Of a stretch of 64,000 nt of DNA, positions 36,462 to 45,783 are shown piece after piece. The notes under the pieces were generated by a model. The model had not been told where the DNA came from and searched no databases. It worked only from the letters and a program-made list of their open reading frames with translations. The stretch spans positions 3,166,001 through 3,230,000 of the forward strand of contig NZ_JAUCFJ010000002.1 in NCBI RefSeq assembly GCF_030348505.1, in the 5' to 3' direction. The position numbers and the translations under genes are program-made. This DNA is from Lysinibacillus sp. G4S2 (GTDB lineage Bacteria > Bacillota > Bacilli > Bacillales_A > Planococcaceae). Position 1 is the stretch's first letter. Each line of letters opens with the position of its first letter.

Positions 36462-37409
36462 CTACTTCCTTTGAAATAAATAGATACCTTCTTCTGTTTT
36501 CGTCGATGTAATATAATTATTTGCTTCTAAGTAATCTATGTGGCCGAGCGTTTTGGACAGCGTCAGACCAAATTGACGCTGAAAAATTGCTGGATATAAG
36601 CGTTTCGTTACTTGTACTACAGTTAATGGATCGTCCTCAAATAATTCGCAAACCTTCAGAGATTGCTGATGCTGGTGTTCGAGTCGTTTATCAATTATAT
36701 GAGGAATATCCTCTAACTCTGCACCATGTCCTGTATACATCGTTTTTACTGGTAATCGACGCAAAATTTCAAGTGATTCATTATATTGTAGTAACGATTT
36801 AGTCCGTCCTAAAGAACGATCCAACGGTGGTTCAATTAATGGGTTTGGCGTTATTTTTTCAAGCAATAAATCGCCACCGATTACATGATGAGATTTTTCA
36901 TCCCAGAAGATAAGGTGGCTTTGTGCGTGACCTAATGTTTCAATAGCCTTTAATCCAGGATGTCCTGGCACTTCATCACCATCATAAAGAATTTGTGTTA
37001 GTGGTCGTTCACCTACAAGCTCTATTTCACTACGTACATGTGCACTTGGTTGAATATATTGTTGAGGAACACCGTGTTCAAACAAGCACTCACTATAAAA
37101 TTCCTCGTGATAGCGTAAAAAATCCTCATCATGGCGAAGCACCTTATCGTTATAGGCATGCCCTAAAATTTCTGCATGCGGAAAGGCATCCACCCAACCT
37201 GCATGATCTGGATGATGATGGGTTAATACAACTTGTTCAATATCTCTCATGTCATAGCCCGCTGCCCGTATACCCCATTTTAGTGCATCATAGGCATCCA
37301 TTGTTTTTGGTCCAACATCAAATATTGTCAATGCATCGCCTTTCACAACAAATGCATTTACATCTCCTACTTGATAGGGTGTTGGTATTTCTATTTTATA
37401 TATAGACAA
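36462..37409 (-). CDS. MBL-fold metallo-hydrolase
   Basis: A 315-residue metallo-beta-lactamase-fold hydrolase. The metal motif THHHPDHAGW (HxHxDH) is near residue 63, further ligands are in LGHAQSHLIF and VIGGDLLL, and YTGHGAE is near 220. A C-terminal winged-helix-like segment follows, as in LACTB2-like proteins. It precedes an SDR gene in the same operon and is divergent from the proI T-box unit. Confidence 0.9.
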   Translation of the reverse strand: MSIYKIEIPTPYQVGDVNAFVVKGDALTIFDVGPKTMDAYDALKWGIRAAGYDMRDIEQVVLTHHHPDHAGWVDAFPHAEILGHAYNDKVLRHDEDFLRYHEEFYSECLFEHGVPQQYIQPSAHVRSEIELVGERPLTQILYDGDEVPGHPGLKAIETLGHAQSHLIFWDEKSHHVIGGDLLLEKITPNPLIEPPLDRSLGRTKSLLQYNESLEILRRLPVKTMYTGHGAELEDIPHIIDKRLEHQHQQSLKVCELFEDDPLTVVQVTKRLYPAIFQRQFGLTLSKTLGHIDYLEANNYITSTKTEEGIYLFQRK

Positions 37410-37491
37410 AAGCTGTCTCCCCCTTTAGTGCAACTAGTGAATAATGATTCATTCTATTTTACAAGTTTTTCTTCCTTTCGTCACCCTCCTG

Positions 37492-37520
37492 TTGACAGGT
37501 TGACGTATTATCAATATAAT
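37492..37520 (+). promoter_or_regulatory. Consensus SigA promoter of proI
   Basis: TTGACA (37492-37497), 17 bp, TATAAT (37515-37520): a perfect match to both hexamers with ideal spacing, followed by the T-box leader. Confidence 0.9.
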
Positions 37521-37526
37521 TTTGAA

Positions 37527-37778
37527 TAATCAAATTATATTGTGCGTTGATGAAGCCAAGTACGTATTTGGTGAAGGTGTATTAGAGAGTGTTACATTTG
37601 CTGAAAGTAACATCACCCGCTCCCATTACCGAACCTACTTCTGAGCAGTTATGAAAACATAACCGTTTCCCTTGCGATAAAAGGGCTGTGAGTTGTGCCA
37701 ATTGGCAAACAAAGGTGGTACCGCGGAAACATTAGCGTTTTCGTCCTTCTATATAAGGACGAAAACGCTTTTTTATCT
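37527..37778 (+). promoter_or_regulatory. Proline T-box leader of proI
   Basis: The leader contains the specifier context GAA-CCT-ACTT with CCT (Pro) at 37634-37636, the T-box core AAAGGTGGTACCGCGG (37711-37725) and a terminator with AGCGTTTTCGTCCTT/AAGGACGAAAACGCT arms and a T-run (37733-37778). Uncharged tRNA-Pro should allow read-through into the pyrroline-5-carboxylate reductase gene. Confidence 0.93.
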
Positions 37779-37787
37779 TCATTCAGC

Positions 37788-37859
37788 AATGTTTTCTGTA
37801 GCGAAAGCGAAGCGTCAGCTACAAATGTTTTCTGTAGCGAAAGCAACGCGGCAGCTACA
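37788..37859. repeat. Two 36-bp repeats related to the large array
   Basis: Two adjacent 36-bp units (37788-37823 and 37824-37859) each start AATGTTTTCTGTAGCGAAAG and end GCAGCTACA or TCAGCTACA. TGTAGC/GCTACA can pair within a unit. Their GCGAAAGCG-AGCG core matches the 34574-35236 array. They lie between the T-box terminator and the proI ribosome site. Confidence 0.85.
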
Positions 37860-37902
37860 ATTACGCCAAGGCGAAATTGATTTTGAACTGGAGGTTTTAT
37901 TC

Positions 37903-38709
37903 ATGAAAAAAATACTATTTATTGGTGCAGGCTCTATGGCAGAGGCATTGATTCAGGGCTGGATTAAGCAAAAGGTATTTACAGCACAAGAAATTTACGT
38001 CACCAATCGCTCAGACAAAGAACGTTTACATTTTTTACACGACACATATGGTGTGAATTGCAATTTTAGTCATGATATTTATCAACAGGCTGATTTAATC
38101 ATTTTAGCAATGAAACCTAAGGATGCCGTAGCAGCGATGCATATGTTAAAGCCCAAAATTACAGAGCAATCAGCCGTTCTTTCTATTTTAGCCGGGATTG
38201 CTATTACTACTATTACAGAACATTTAGGTACTCGTCCAGTCGCACGTGTTATGCCTAACACTTCTGCTACTATTGGGATGTCTGCAAGTGGGATTGCATT
38301 TAATGACAAAGTAACAGCAGCACAGCGCTCAATTTTCTTACAGCTTTTAGAGGCGGTTGGTTCAGTCATTGAAGTGGATGAGGATCAACTACATGCAGTA
38401 ACGGCCCTTTCAGGTAGTGGTCCAGCTTATATTTATTATTTAATGGAGGCCTTTGAACGAGTCGGTACAAAGGTGGGGCTCCCAAAGGATACTGTACGAC
38501 TATTAATGACACAAACACTTGCTGGCACTGCTGAAATGTTAAAGCAATCTGTTGACGAGCCTGATGTCTTGCGCCGAAAAGTAACAAGTCCAGGTGGCAC
38601 AACGGAAGCTGGAATTAAGGCTCTTGAACAATATCATTTTAGTGAGGCCATTGAAGCATGTATTAAAGAAGCTGAAGCTCGATCACGTTCACTTGCAAAT
38701 AGTAAGTAA
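37903..38709 (+). CDS. proI: Pyrroline-5-carboxylate reductase
   Basis: NADPH-dependent last step of proline synthesis. From ATG at 37903 (behind CTGGAGG) the protein has 268 residues, the family length. It begins MKKILFIGAGSMAEALIQGW (Rossmann GAGxMA) and has ALSGSGPAYIYYLMEA and VTSPGGTTEAGIKAL, the P5CR signature. A long upstream in-frame extension covers only leader and repeat sequence and is rejected. Control by the proline T-box suits a proI/proC paralogue for anabolic proline. Confidence 0.95.
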   Translation: MKKILFIGAGSMAEALIQGWIKQKVFTAQEIYVTNRSDKERLHFLHDTYGVNCNFSHDIYQQADLIILAMKPKDAVAAMHMLKPKITEQSAVLSILAGIAITTITEHLGTRPVARVMPNTSATIGMSASGIAFNDKVTAAQRSIFLQLLEAVGSVIEVDEDQLHAVTALSGSGPAYIYYLMEAFERVGTKVGLPKDTVRLLMTQTLAGTAEMLKQSVDEPDVLRRKVTSPGGTTEAGIKALEQYHFSEAIEACIKEAEARSRSLANSK

Positions 38710-38754
38710 TGAGTGCAAAATAAAGTATATTACTGGGAATTAGGGGGCTTTATT

Positions 38755-39765
38755 TTGACTAAATTATTCGAACCTTATCAATTACAAACTATCTCATTAA
38801 AAAATCGTATTGTTATGGCACCGATGTGTATGTACTCGGCACAGGATGATGGCCTTGTTACACCATTTCACCAAGTACATTATGCAACACGAGCGGCTGG
38901 TCAAGTTGGTTTAATCATTGTCGAAGCTACTGGTGTCGTACCAGAGGGGCGTATATCTAGTAACGATCTTGGTATTTGGGATGACGCTCACATCGAAGGT
39001 TTAAGTCAATTAGTTCAAGGCATGAAGGCATACGGAGCCAAAACAGGTATACAACTTGCACACGCTGGCCGTAAAGCAACTGTAGAGGGAGAAATATTTG
39101 CACCCTCAGCCATTGCATTTAGCGATGCTTATAAAACACCAACTGAGATGACATTAGAAGACATTGAATATGTTATAGAAGCATTTAAGCTAGCAGCTGT
39201 TCGTGCATCTAAAGCAGGCTTTGATGTACTTGAAATACATGGCGCACATGGCTATTTAATTAGTGAATTTTTATCACCTGCAACGAATAAACGCAATGAC
39301 CAATACGGTGGCTCACAGGAAAATCGTTATCGCTTATTACGTCAAGTTATCGATGCTATTCGCAGTGTTTGGGAAGGTCCTTTACTTGTGCGTGTTTCCG
39401 CTGAAGACTATGCAGAAGATGGTACAACAATGGATGACTTTATCATCTTCAGTCGCTGGATGAAATCACAGGGTGTCGATTTTGTGGATGTTTCTACAGG
39501 TGGTGTCGTGCAAGCACATATTAATGTTTTTCCAGGCTACCAAGTGCCTCATGCTGAAGCGATTAAGCACGGTGCTGATATCCCAACTGGTGCAGTCGGC
39601 CTTATTACGACAGCCATTCAAGCAGAGGAAATTTTACAAAATAATCGTGCTGACTTAATTTTCTTAGCACGCGTTCTCCTTCGCGAGCCCTATTGGCCAC
39701 TACATGCTGCTAAGGAATTAGGAAAAGAAGTTCAACCTCCAGTGCAATACGTACGAGGTTGGTAA
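38755..39765 (+). CDS. namA: NADPH dehydrogenase, old yellow enzyme family (YqjM-like)
   Basis: FMN-containing ene-reductase of the OYE family. A TTG start at 38755 behind AGGGGG gives 336 residues, close to B. subtilis YqjM (338). An earlier GTG without ribosome site was rejected. FMN and substrate residues are seen in [15 protein letters not shown] (the YqjM-type Cys), [25 protein letters not shown] and GAVGLI. It follows proI by 45 bp and ends in its own terminator, so it may be read from the proI promoter. Confidence 0.93.
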   Translation: MTKLFEPYQLQTISLKNRIVMAPMCMYSAQDDGLVTPFHQVHYATRAAGQVGLIIVEATGVVPEGRISSNDLGIWDDAHIEGLSQLVQGMKAYGAKTGIQLAHAGRKATVEGEIFAPSAIAFSDAYKTPTEMTLEDIEYVIEAFKLAAVRASKAGFDVLEIHGAHGYLISEFLSPATNKRNDQYGGSQENRYRLLRQVIDAIRSVWEGPLLVRVSAEDYAEDGTTMDDFIIFSRWMKSQGVDFVDVSTGGVVQAHINVFPGYQVPHAEAIKHGADIPTGAVGLITTAIQAEEILQNNRADLIFLARVLLREPYWPLHAAKELGKEVQPPVQYVRGW

Positions 39766-39797
39766 AAATAACGGTATAGTGACTATTCACTATAATG

Positions 39798-39839
39798 TAA
39801 AAAAACAGCTTGTTGATTTATGTTAACAAGCTGTTTTTA
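39798..39839. terminator. Bidirectional terminator
   Basis: AAAAACAGCTTGTT and AACAAGCTGTTTTT arms, between the convergent namA and DUF1450 genes. Confidence 0.85.
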
Positions 39840-39840
39840 T

Positions 39841-40119
39841 TCAATAAAGAGGATTTTGTGTAATTTCTTCATCAATTGCCTTCACTAACGTCTCTGCATC
39901 ATCTGCAGTGACGACTTCTCCATTGACGATAGCGAAGATCCCTTGCTCACAAATTTCACAATGCGATGTACAGCCGGATTCTTCAATTTCAATATCAGAT
40001 CTTTCAATTAATACATCATAGGCATCTGCTGCACCCAGGGATAAGTTTGTAATACAAAACTCCACTCTATTTTTCAATTGCTGTGGCTCTTTCTTTTTCT
40101 TAAAAAGAGAAAATACCAT
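39841..40119 (-). CDS. DUF1450 (YuzB-like) protein
   Basis: A 92-residue protein with a basic N-terminus (FSLFKKKKEPQQ) and a DUF1450 domain: VEFCITNLSLGA, then GCTSHCEICEQGIFAIVNGEVV, which supplies conserved cysteines (CxxxCxxC) perhaps for metal or redox use. It is shorter than a two-domain protein and typical for YuzB-like members, apart from the extra lysine-rich start. The function is unknown. Confidence 0.85.
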   Translation of the reverse strand: MVFSLFKKKKEPQQLKNRVEFCITNLSLGAADAYDVLIERSDIEIEESGCTSHCEICEQGIFAIVNGEVVTADDAETLVKAIDEEITQNPLY

Positions 40120-40440
40120 CTTTTGATTTCCCCTACTCTCTCAAACAACTATCAATTAAAATGAAATATATTCCATCCTAAACAAATTTTATACGTTTGA
40201 TTTATTTAGTTCTGTAAAGCTGAATGCATTAGTTAAAAGCTTTAAGATTAAAACCTCTAACGTTTTAGCAAAAAAGCCTTGTCCTAGATGAAGTGAGACA
40301 ATAAATATGCGAAATAATAAACCTATTTTTCCCCAATCAACACGCCTGTTAAAAAAACATATTTAAAGGTGGTCTTTTGAGTTATTCTTTACATTTGTTT
40401 TGCAAGTAAAAGTAAATACTAATAGTGCTAGAATAAGCTC
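40120..40440 (-). other. Intergenic region with a start-less reading frame
   Basis: Between the DUF1450 gene and the immunity-like array there is no gene with a ribosome site. A minus-strand frame of about 58 codons ending near 40192 reads RRVDWGKIGLLFRIFIVSL and later LTNAFSFTELNK, but lacks a start codon. It may be a fragment of a membrane protein or transposase-like gene. I could not identify it. Confidence 0.35.
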
Positions 40441-40908
40441 TTAACTGATAAAATTATATAAACCATTCACCTTTTCTTCATGAATAACTTCCAACATATT
40501 AAACAATAACTTAACATTGTTACTTTTATTTCCATCAGTTAAAATAGTATAGATATAGTTATGCACTGGACAACAAAACGTTTCATCCTCAGAGACTACA
40601 CAATAACCTCTATTTTCATTTTTCTCTATATGCCTCCATTTCCAACCGTATTTTTTTTCTACAATAAATCCATATAATGAACCAATTTCAAATGCTATCT
40701 CTTCCACTTCTTCGTCTATTAATTTATTATCTCTATAATGAGACAACGCTGATTTAATATTGTCGAGTGACATTAAATAATTATCAATATCTACTATTTC
40801 TAATTTTTCCTGACTCAAAACAGATAAACGTTTTATTTCATCCATTTCTTCACTTTTTAATGTGCGCACTTTAAGATCATCCTGACAAACTAACCAATTT
40901 TCTGGCAT
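40441..40908 (-). CDS. Hypothetical immunity-like protein
   Basis: A 155-residue acidic soluble protein. Its second half, EIGSLYGFIVEKKYGWKWRHIEKNENRGYCVVS-like with PVHNYIYTILTDG, recalls small proteins that monitor or neutralise toxins (DUF3806-like layout), but no family is assigned with confidence. ATG at 40908 follows CCAGGGGGAAGAATC. It is first at this edge of the array. Confidence 0.65.
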   Translation of the reverse strand: MPENWLVCQDDLKVRTLKSEEMDEIKRLSVLSQEKLEIVDIDNYLMSLDNIKSALSHYRDNKLIDEEVEEIAFEIGSLYGFIVEKKYGWKWRHIEKNENRGYCVVSEDETFCCPVHNYIYTILTDGNKSNNVKLLFNMLEVIHEEKVNGLYNFIS

Positions 40909-41070
40909 GATTCTTCCCCCTGGGAACTTCTTCAGATTTTTTTGTTTTAACTTTACTTGTAATTTTTCAAGTCTTTATAATTGTTTCCTAGTTTCCATTG
41001 AATCTACTTCCGTGCTATATATGTAATAAGGGCGCTGTACAGATTAAACCTCTACCTCCCGTAATTTCAA

Positions 41071-41726
41071 CTAACCGATATACAAATACTTAATCAAATT
41101 TTCAACATACTCTTCTTTTTTCAAAATATTATTCAAAGAAGATTTTAACATTACAATAAAATCATCATAGAATTCAAAGGTTTCTTCGTCCATTATCTCT
41201 CCTTCAAATTTCTCATGCACTAATACTAATATCACCGAAAGAGAATCTAGAAAATCCGAAAAAGAATCTGCAACTGGAAATAAATCACTCGTTTCATAGC
41301 TTGCTAAAACAGGTGAACCTTCTTGGTTTGTAACAACTACAATTGGATCATCATCCTTGTCTGCTAATACAATCCAATTTGGATCCCAATTTGGATTTTC
41401 ATTTTTCTCGGATCCAATCCATCGAAATCCTTCTTGCCTACGCTCCAAATTATCAGGTGAGTAAAGATAAAGGTCAATATCTCCAAAATCGATACCTATA
41501 CCGTCTAAATGATATCCATCATCTCTAACATCACAAATTATTTCGCATTTTTTATAAAAATATTCCAATATTCTAATTCCGGAGAAAGCTGTATTTCTTT
41601 ACTTATTTCTAAAGTTGAAAAATCTGATCTGTAATGAAATTCTCCTGTTTTTATAACAGGTGAACTTCTAGGAAATTTTTTAGTTGTTTGTATAAAACGT
41701 TTTAACGCTTGCTCTACGCTCGACAT
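41071..41726 (-). pseudogene. SUKH (SMI1/KNR4) immunity gene split by an 8-bp duplication
   Basis: The N-terminal part starts at ATG 41726 (behind AAAGGGAG) as MSSVEQALKRFIQTTKKFPRS and runs to LSPELEYWNIF before a stop at 41538. The C-terminal part continues in another frame as YKKCEIICDVRDDGYHLDG, RWIGSEKNENPNWDPNW and ending KYLYIG at 41071. At the junction GAATATTGGAATATT contains an 8-bp tandem copy. Removing it restores SPELEYFYKKCEI, the expected SUKH core. So a single recent duplication broke an otherwise intact gene of about 216 residues. Confidence 0.82.
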
Positions 41727-41986
41727 ACTAACTCCCTTTCTTTTCATTAATTTCAAAGAACCCCTTGCTTAATTTTGAAAAACATCTATAAAATAAAATT
41801 ACATCTAAAATAGGAGTAACAATAACATCCGGTTTCTAGGATTCATGCTACTCTTTTGATGTAAGTTTAAATTTCATTCTAGTATAGCCATCAGTATTAA
41901 TTTCACATTAACATACTACTCACAATGATAAATACAACAGTTTTTCTTATTTTTTCAATTTCTGTTTCTGAATAATCGCTATAATG

Positions 41987-42601
41987 CTAAGGTTTATACA
42001 CATCAGCTTCATTTGAAGGGACAAAGATAATGCCCTTTAATTTATGTTTTTCAGCTTCTTTTTTAAATTCTTCTGAACAAAATAATATACTTGAAAGGCT
42101 TGTATTATTTATTAGGAAAACATCTGGGAGAGTATTTGATTCTTTCAGCTGTAAATCCCATATTTTTTTTATACGTCCATCTTGCTTATAAAATTCAATA
42201 TTTGATTTCTCCATATCTATTACATCTTCTAACCTCTCATAAAATCGCACATAATAATATTCCTTTGAAGTTAGGCTTTTTTTATGCCTGTTCACCATAT
42301 GCAATTTAGTGTATTGAAAATTGGCAACTCCAAATTTTAGTAATAATTTTAGAAATTCTGAAGATAAGAAAAAACCGTCTCTATCCCATCTCAAATCAAA
42401 ATCATATTTTATATCTTTTGAAACAAACCATAATTCTTCAGGCAGTTCTGTTTTAATATTTCTTGTGGTTCTCCATTCCCCTGCATCAGAGTCTCTCGCT
42501 TCAAAAGGATCTTTTTCAAAGAATTCTGTATGCATAAGCCCTTCTAGGTAAGTAGGACAAAATATACCTTCTTTTTTAAAAATCGCATATGTATTTCCCA
42601 T
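41987..42601 (-). CDS. Immunity protein of the Imm11/Imm43 (DUF1629-like) type
   Basis: A 204-residue soluble protein. ELWFVSKDIKYDFDLRWDRDG and FFLSSEFLKLLLKFGVANFQY, with a late KLKGIIFVPSNEADV, resemble the DUF1629/Imm11 and Imm43 families found next to toxin genes. ATG at 42601 follows AAGGGAATG at longer than ideal spacing. The family call is by pattern only. Confidence 0.6.
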   Translation of the reverse strand: MGNTYAIFKKEGIFCPTYLEGLMHTEFFEKDPFEARDSDAGEWRTTRNIKTELPEELWFVSKDIKYDFDLRWDRDGFFLSSEFLKLLLKFGVANFQYTKLHMVNRHKKSLTSKEYYYVRFYERLEDVIDMEKSNIEFYKQDGRIKKIWDLQLKESNTLPDVFLINNTSLSSILFCSEEFKKEAEKHKLKGIIFVPSNEADVYKP

Positions 42602-42811
42602 ATTAAAAATGCCATTCCCTTCATTTAAGATAATCTACTATTCAGTGTTTTCATTTTAGTTTTTTCAAAAATAATATTCTTTCATACCTTCTTTCAACTC
42701 AGAACTGCTAGCTGTTTTGGTCCCCTTGCCGTACAGATGAAGGAATAATCAATTAAAAAATTTATTCAATTCTCGCATATGTAAAATTACAATGATTGTT
42801 AAAGCATGTTG

Positions 42812-43066
42812 TTATTCATAGATCTTACCGACATAAAATACGGTAGCTAAGAAATTCCAATCAATGTTATTTGGTACGGGTAAACCACTATTTATATAAT
42901 AACCCTCCATAGCCTCTATCCATGATTCAATTGCTTCAAGATAGTTATTAATAGATTTATTTTCCCATTCATCTACATTAAGTTTAAAATCCTTTGAAAG
43001 CATATTTAAAAACTCTAAAAATTCATCCTTTGTAGCCACTTGTTCGATTTTCTCATAAAATTCCAT
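42812..43066 (-). CDS. DUF7660-like small protein
   Basis: An 84-residue acidic helical protein. TKDEFLEFLNMLSKDFKLN, DEWENKSINNYLEAIESWIE and a final AxVFYVGKIYE match the pattern I know for DUF7660-type proteins, which recur in immunity gene clusters. ATG at 43066 follows GAAAGGTGATAATAT. Confidence 0.6.
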   Translation of the reverse strand: MEFYEKIEQVATKDEFLEFLNMLSKDFKLNVDEWENKSINNYLEAIESWIEAMEGYYINSGLPVPNNIDWNFLATVFYVGKIYE

Positions 43067-43176
43067 ATATTATCACCTTTCCATTTTAGCTTTAGGGCCT
43101 GCGTACAATTTGAATTAAAAATAGCTCTTTACGTTACACAACGACAATATTTTTTCGCCATTTTTATCCTTTCACA

Positions 43177-43596
43177 CTAATCTTGTTGGTAGTATTCAGG
43201 ATCTTCGATAATCTTTAATAAAAATTCCTCAAGAGAGTTTGCAATCTTTTTTTCGTTATCATAGACAGCATTTTGTTCTTCATCAGTTAATCCGATTGAA
43301 AAAGGCACTGATTCCCATCCAGTAAAGAAAACTAATTTACTATCTTCATCGTAGTTTGGATAAGCATCAAAAAAACCTTGTCTTAATCGAAAATCCCTAA
43401 TTGATGCGGGACTCAATACACAATTTTCGTCAAGATCTTCGTCGCCCACAAAAGACCCGTAGCCGATCTCCGTCAAAAATAGCTTTAGATCTTTTGGAAA
43501 AACAATACCTAGTTCATCTTCCACTCGTTCAACTTCATTACTTTTTATTTTGGAAAACTGTAGATTAGAGTTATCTTTAATAAATGAAAATTTCAT
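43177..43596 (-). CDS. SUKH/SMI1-KNR4 family immunity protein
   Basis: A 139-residue SUKH-fold protein. VERVEDELGIVFPKDLKLFL and EIGYGSFVGDEDLDE are the N-terminal SUKH helices and GYG turn, and VFFTGWESVPFSIGLTDEE the central strands. GAAAGGAGGGCTGCTCA precedes the ATG at 43596. It overlaps the LRR gene end by 4 bp (ATGA), so the two are coupled. SUKH proteins neutralise diverse nuclease toxins. Confidence 0.78.
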   Translation of the reverse strand: MKFSFIKDNSNLQFSKIKSNEVERVEDELGIVFPKDLKLFLTEIGYGSFVGDEDLDENCVLSPASIRDFRLRQGFFDAYPNYDEDSKLVFFTGWESVPFSIGLTDEEQNAVYDNEKKIANSLEEFLLKIIEDPEYYQQD

Positions 43597-44483
43597 TGAG
43601 CAGCCCTCCTTTCATTCTGCAAGTTAGACTTCCTTTCTTGTAACAACTTATTGATTTCATCTTTTTTGTGAGAGTAATGTCTTTTTTCAGGATGAAATGC
43701 AACCTCTCTTAGTGATGGAAACTCTAACAAAGGAGATAAATCTCCACTTTTACAATTCCAAAAATTTATTTTATGCAAATTTTTCATAGATTTCACAAAT
43801 TCAAGAGAATCAACATCTGAAACCTGTAATTCTTTTATAGTACTATTCCCTGCCAAAAATGTTAGATCAGTGATTTTTTTACATTTTTCAATTTGGAGTC
43901 TTTCAAGTCCTTTTAGTTTATTTAGAGCGTGTGCATCTTCTAGATTATTTAGATACTGGAGCCAACACCATTTCAAGGAATCTAAATCCTCTATTCCTGT
44001 TAAAGATATTAGCTTAGTCGAGGTGTCAAGACGCAAAAATTCTAATGATTTTAGTGAACAAAACTCTTTACAATCTGGTTTAATATATTTAATTGCGTAT
44101 AACCTTTTTAAATTTATTAGTTTGTCTAAATTTAGATAGTAATCTTTTTCAACAACAACCTTCTCTAATTTTTTAAAATAGTTCAAATCAAGCTTTATTG
44201 GCTGACCTAGTGTGACTTCTGTAAGATTACATAATGTAGATAATGCTTCAATATTTTGATACTTGGATAATTTAAAATTATCGCTAATCAGCAATTTATT
44301 GATAAATGTTTTGTTGTTGAAAGATGAAAAATCTAAGTGACATTTCAAATCTGTTGCCAGATTCAAATTACGGATTCGAATTGAATGGTGATTTTCTTTC
44401 TCAGCAATCTGTATTCCTTCCTCAAGGGAAAGTGGGTCTATCTCAAAATAGCCAATACTATCATTAAATGCATAGTTCATCAT
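43593..44483 (-). CDS. Leucine-rich-repeat protein
   Basis: A 296-residue protein made of irregular leucine-rich repeats of roughly 22-24 residues from about residue 50 to 260 (for example LKSLEFLRLDTSTKLISLTG, LKGLERLQIEKCKKITDLTF, MKNLHKINFWNCKSGDLSPL). No signal peptide is seen, so it is cytoplasmic and likely binds a partner protein. LRR proteins of this sort occur in immunity arrays. It is translationally coupled to the SUKH gene. Confidence 0.78.
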   Translation of the reverse strand: MMNYAFNDSIGYFEIDPLSLEEGIQIAEKENHHSIRIRNLNLATDLKCHLDFSSFNNKTFINKLLISDNFKLSKYQNIEALSTLCNLTEVTLGQPIKLDLNYFKKLEKVVVEKDYYLNLDKLINLKRLYAIKYIKPDCKEFCSLKSLEFLRLDTSTKLISLTGIEDLDSLKWCWLQYLNNLEDAHALNKLKGLERLQIEKCKKITDLTFLAGNSTIKELQVSDVDSLEFVKSMKNLHKINFWNCKSGDLSPLLEFPSLREVAFHPEKRHYSHKKDEINKLLQERKSNLQNERRAAQ

Positions 44484-44598
44484 TATTCACACCCCTAATT
44501 ATCTGGCTCACCTCTATAGAATTCTAAATATATCTCTGGTTTCAAAAAATGAAAATTACGCATGCTTCGCCCTATAAAACAATCTGAAAAAAACACCT

Positions 44599-44952
44599 TT
44601 AATCCAATTCTGCACGAGAAAATAAATCCGTAATTGTCGATTCATCTTCACATGTATTTTTAAATGAAATAGCAAACTTCTCTAATGCTTTTTTATCAAA
44701 GGAATAAGCACAAAACATGCTGGCTTCGGAATCAAACTTGACAATACCTTTTAGTTCGGGCATTTTTTCTTCAAGAAAGACAATCGCCAAGGATTCCCAA
44801 TCATACCCTCCTCCTTCAAATCCCTCATCAGATCGTGTATCAAAAATCTCTTGCTTATATCCCCCAACATTTAAACATAACGACGCAGAACCCCTATCAT
44901 GATCCACCCAAAAAAACGGAGCTATTTTCTCTTTATCATTAATTAAATTCAT
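44599..44952 (-). CDS. Imm51-like immunity protein
   Basis: A 117-residue protein whose blocks GFEGGGYDWESLAIVFLEEK, FDSEASMFCAYSFDKKALEKF and a final SRAELD match the pattern of immunity protein 51. GGTGGAGGTTTAAG precedes the ATG at 44952. It stands alone between 115- and 80-bp gaps. The toxin partner is absent. Confidence 0.68.
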   Translation of the reverse strand: MNLINDKEKIAPFFWVDHDRGSASLCLNVGGYKQEIFDTRSDEGFEGGGYDWESLAIVFLEEKMPELKGIVKFDSEASMFCAYSFDKKALEKFAISFKNTCEDESTITDLFSRAELD

Positions 44953-45012
44953 CTTAAACCTCCACCAAAAATTAAATTTTTAGACCGTTTGCTTTTGAAA
45001 TAAGTAATAGCA

Positions 45013-45360
45013 TTAATAACGTAAATTATTGCCGTATTTTTCTAATTCAGTAAAGAGTTCTTCAGCATTTGCTTTAATGCCCTCCCTATATTTAGATGGT
45101 ATTTTTTTTTCGCATCTATTAAACCAATCGTTAAAGGTTTCTCTCCATTCTTTCGTCTGATATTGTTTAATCAAAACATTTGCATTCCCAGGAAATCTTT
45201 TTGCGAGCATTACTAAAATATCAATATGCGCTAACATTGCTTGATATGGTTTATCGCTATTCTTTAACCATTCATAGTTTTTATTTATTTCTTCAATTGG
45301 GATTAATGTATCGTGCATTTTCAAATTCCGCAGCTTCATTTTCTTCAGGCTTCGTTCCAA
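45013..45360 (-). CDS. Hypothetical helical protein
   Basis: A 115-residue helical protein (INKNYEWLKNSDKPYQAML, MLAKRFPGNANVLIKQYQTK) with no family recognised. The start is uncertain: TTG at 45360 or ATG at 45339. The neighbourhood suggests an immunity or accessory role, which is inference only. Confidence 0.55.
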   Translation of the reverse strand: MERSLKKMKLRNLKMHDTLIPIEEINKNYEWLKNSDKPYQAMLAHIDILVMLAKRFPGNANVLIKQYQTKEWRETFNDWFNRCEKKIPSKYREGIKANAEELFTELEKYGNNLRY

Positions 45361-45486
45361 AAATTCTCAATTTTATCATCCCCCTATGAATTAAAATTTT
45401 TTAGGTTGACCTATTCTCTAAACCTTTTTAATGGATTAAAATCTATTTTTCTTTAATCCATCCCCTGTTTTCAATAGAATCCACTT

Positions 45487-45783
45487 CTATTTATTATCTT
45501 GCCTTAATGTGTTTGCAAAATTCCAAAAGTCATTATCAGTAAAAGGGATATGAAACAGAGAAAAGTTCTCGAAATCCTCGGAATAACCAACCCTTCTATC
45601 CTTTACTCTTTCTTTTAATGATGTGGAAAATGAATCCCTTGTAGCTCGTCTTGGCGGATATAACCTTTTGCCTGATTCAGATACAAATTGGCGGATGATT
45701 TTAAGACCACGGAATAGATTCCTATATATTTTTATATCCTGTGCTTGAATCCTATCTCTTATAACAACTAGGAATATTGCCAA
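45487..45783 (-). CDS. Doubtful ORF, possible C-terminal gene remnant
   Basis: A 98-codon frame whose start lies inside the end of the preceding DUF1963-like gene (16-bp overlap) and lacks a ribosome site. The later part (GKRLYPPRRATRDSFSTSLK, then DNDFWNFANTLRQDNK) looks like real protein, so it may be the tail of a lost gene fused by deletion. No family recognised. Confidence 0.3.
   Translation of the reverse strand: MAIFLVVIRDRIQAQDIKIYRNLFRGLKIIRQFVSESGKRLYPPRRATRDSFSTSLKERVKDRRVGYSEDFENFSLFHIPFTDNDFWNFANTLRQDNK

Noticed and set aside
37693..37902. Upstream extension of the proI frame and the small frames through the leader
   Set aside because: They cover the T-box core, terminator and 36-bp repeats. 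The ATG at 37903 has a proper ribosome site and the conserved start.
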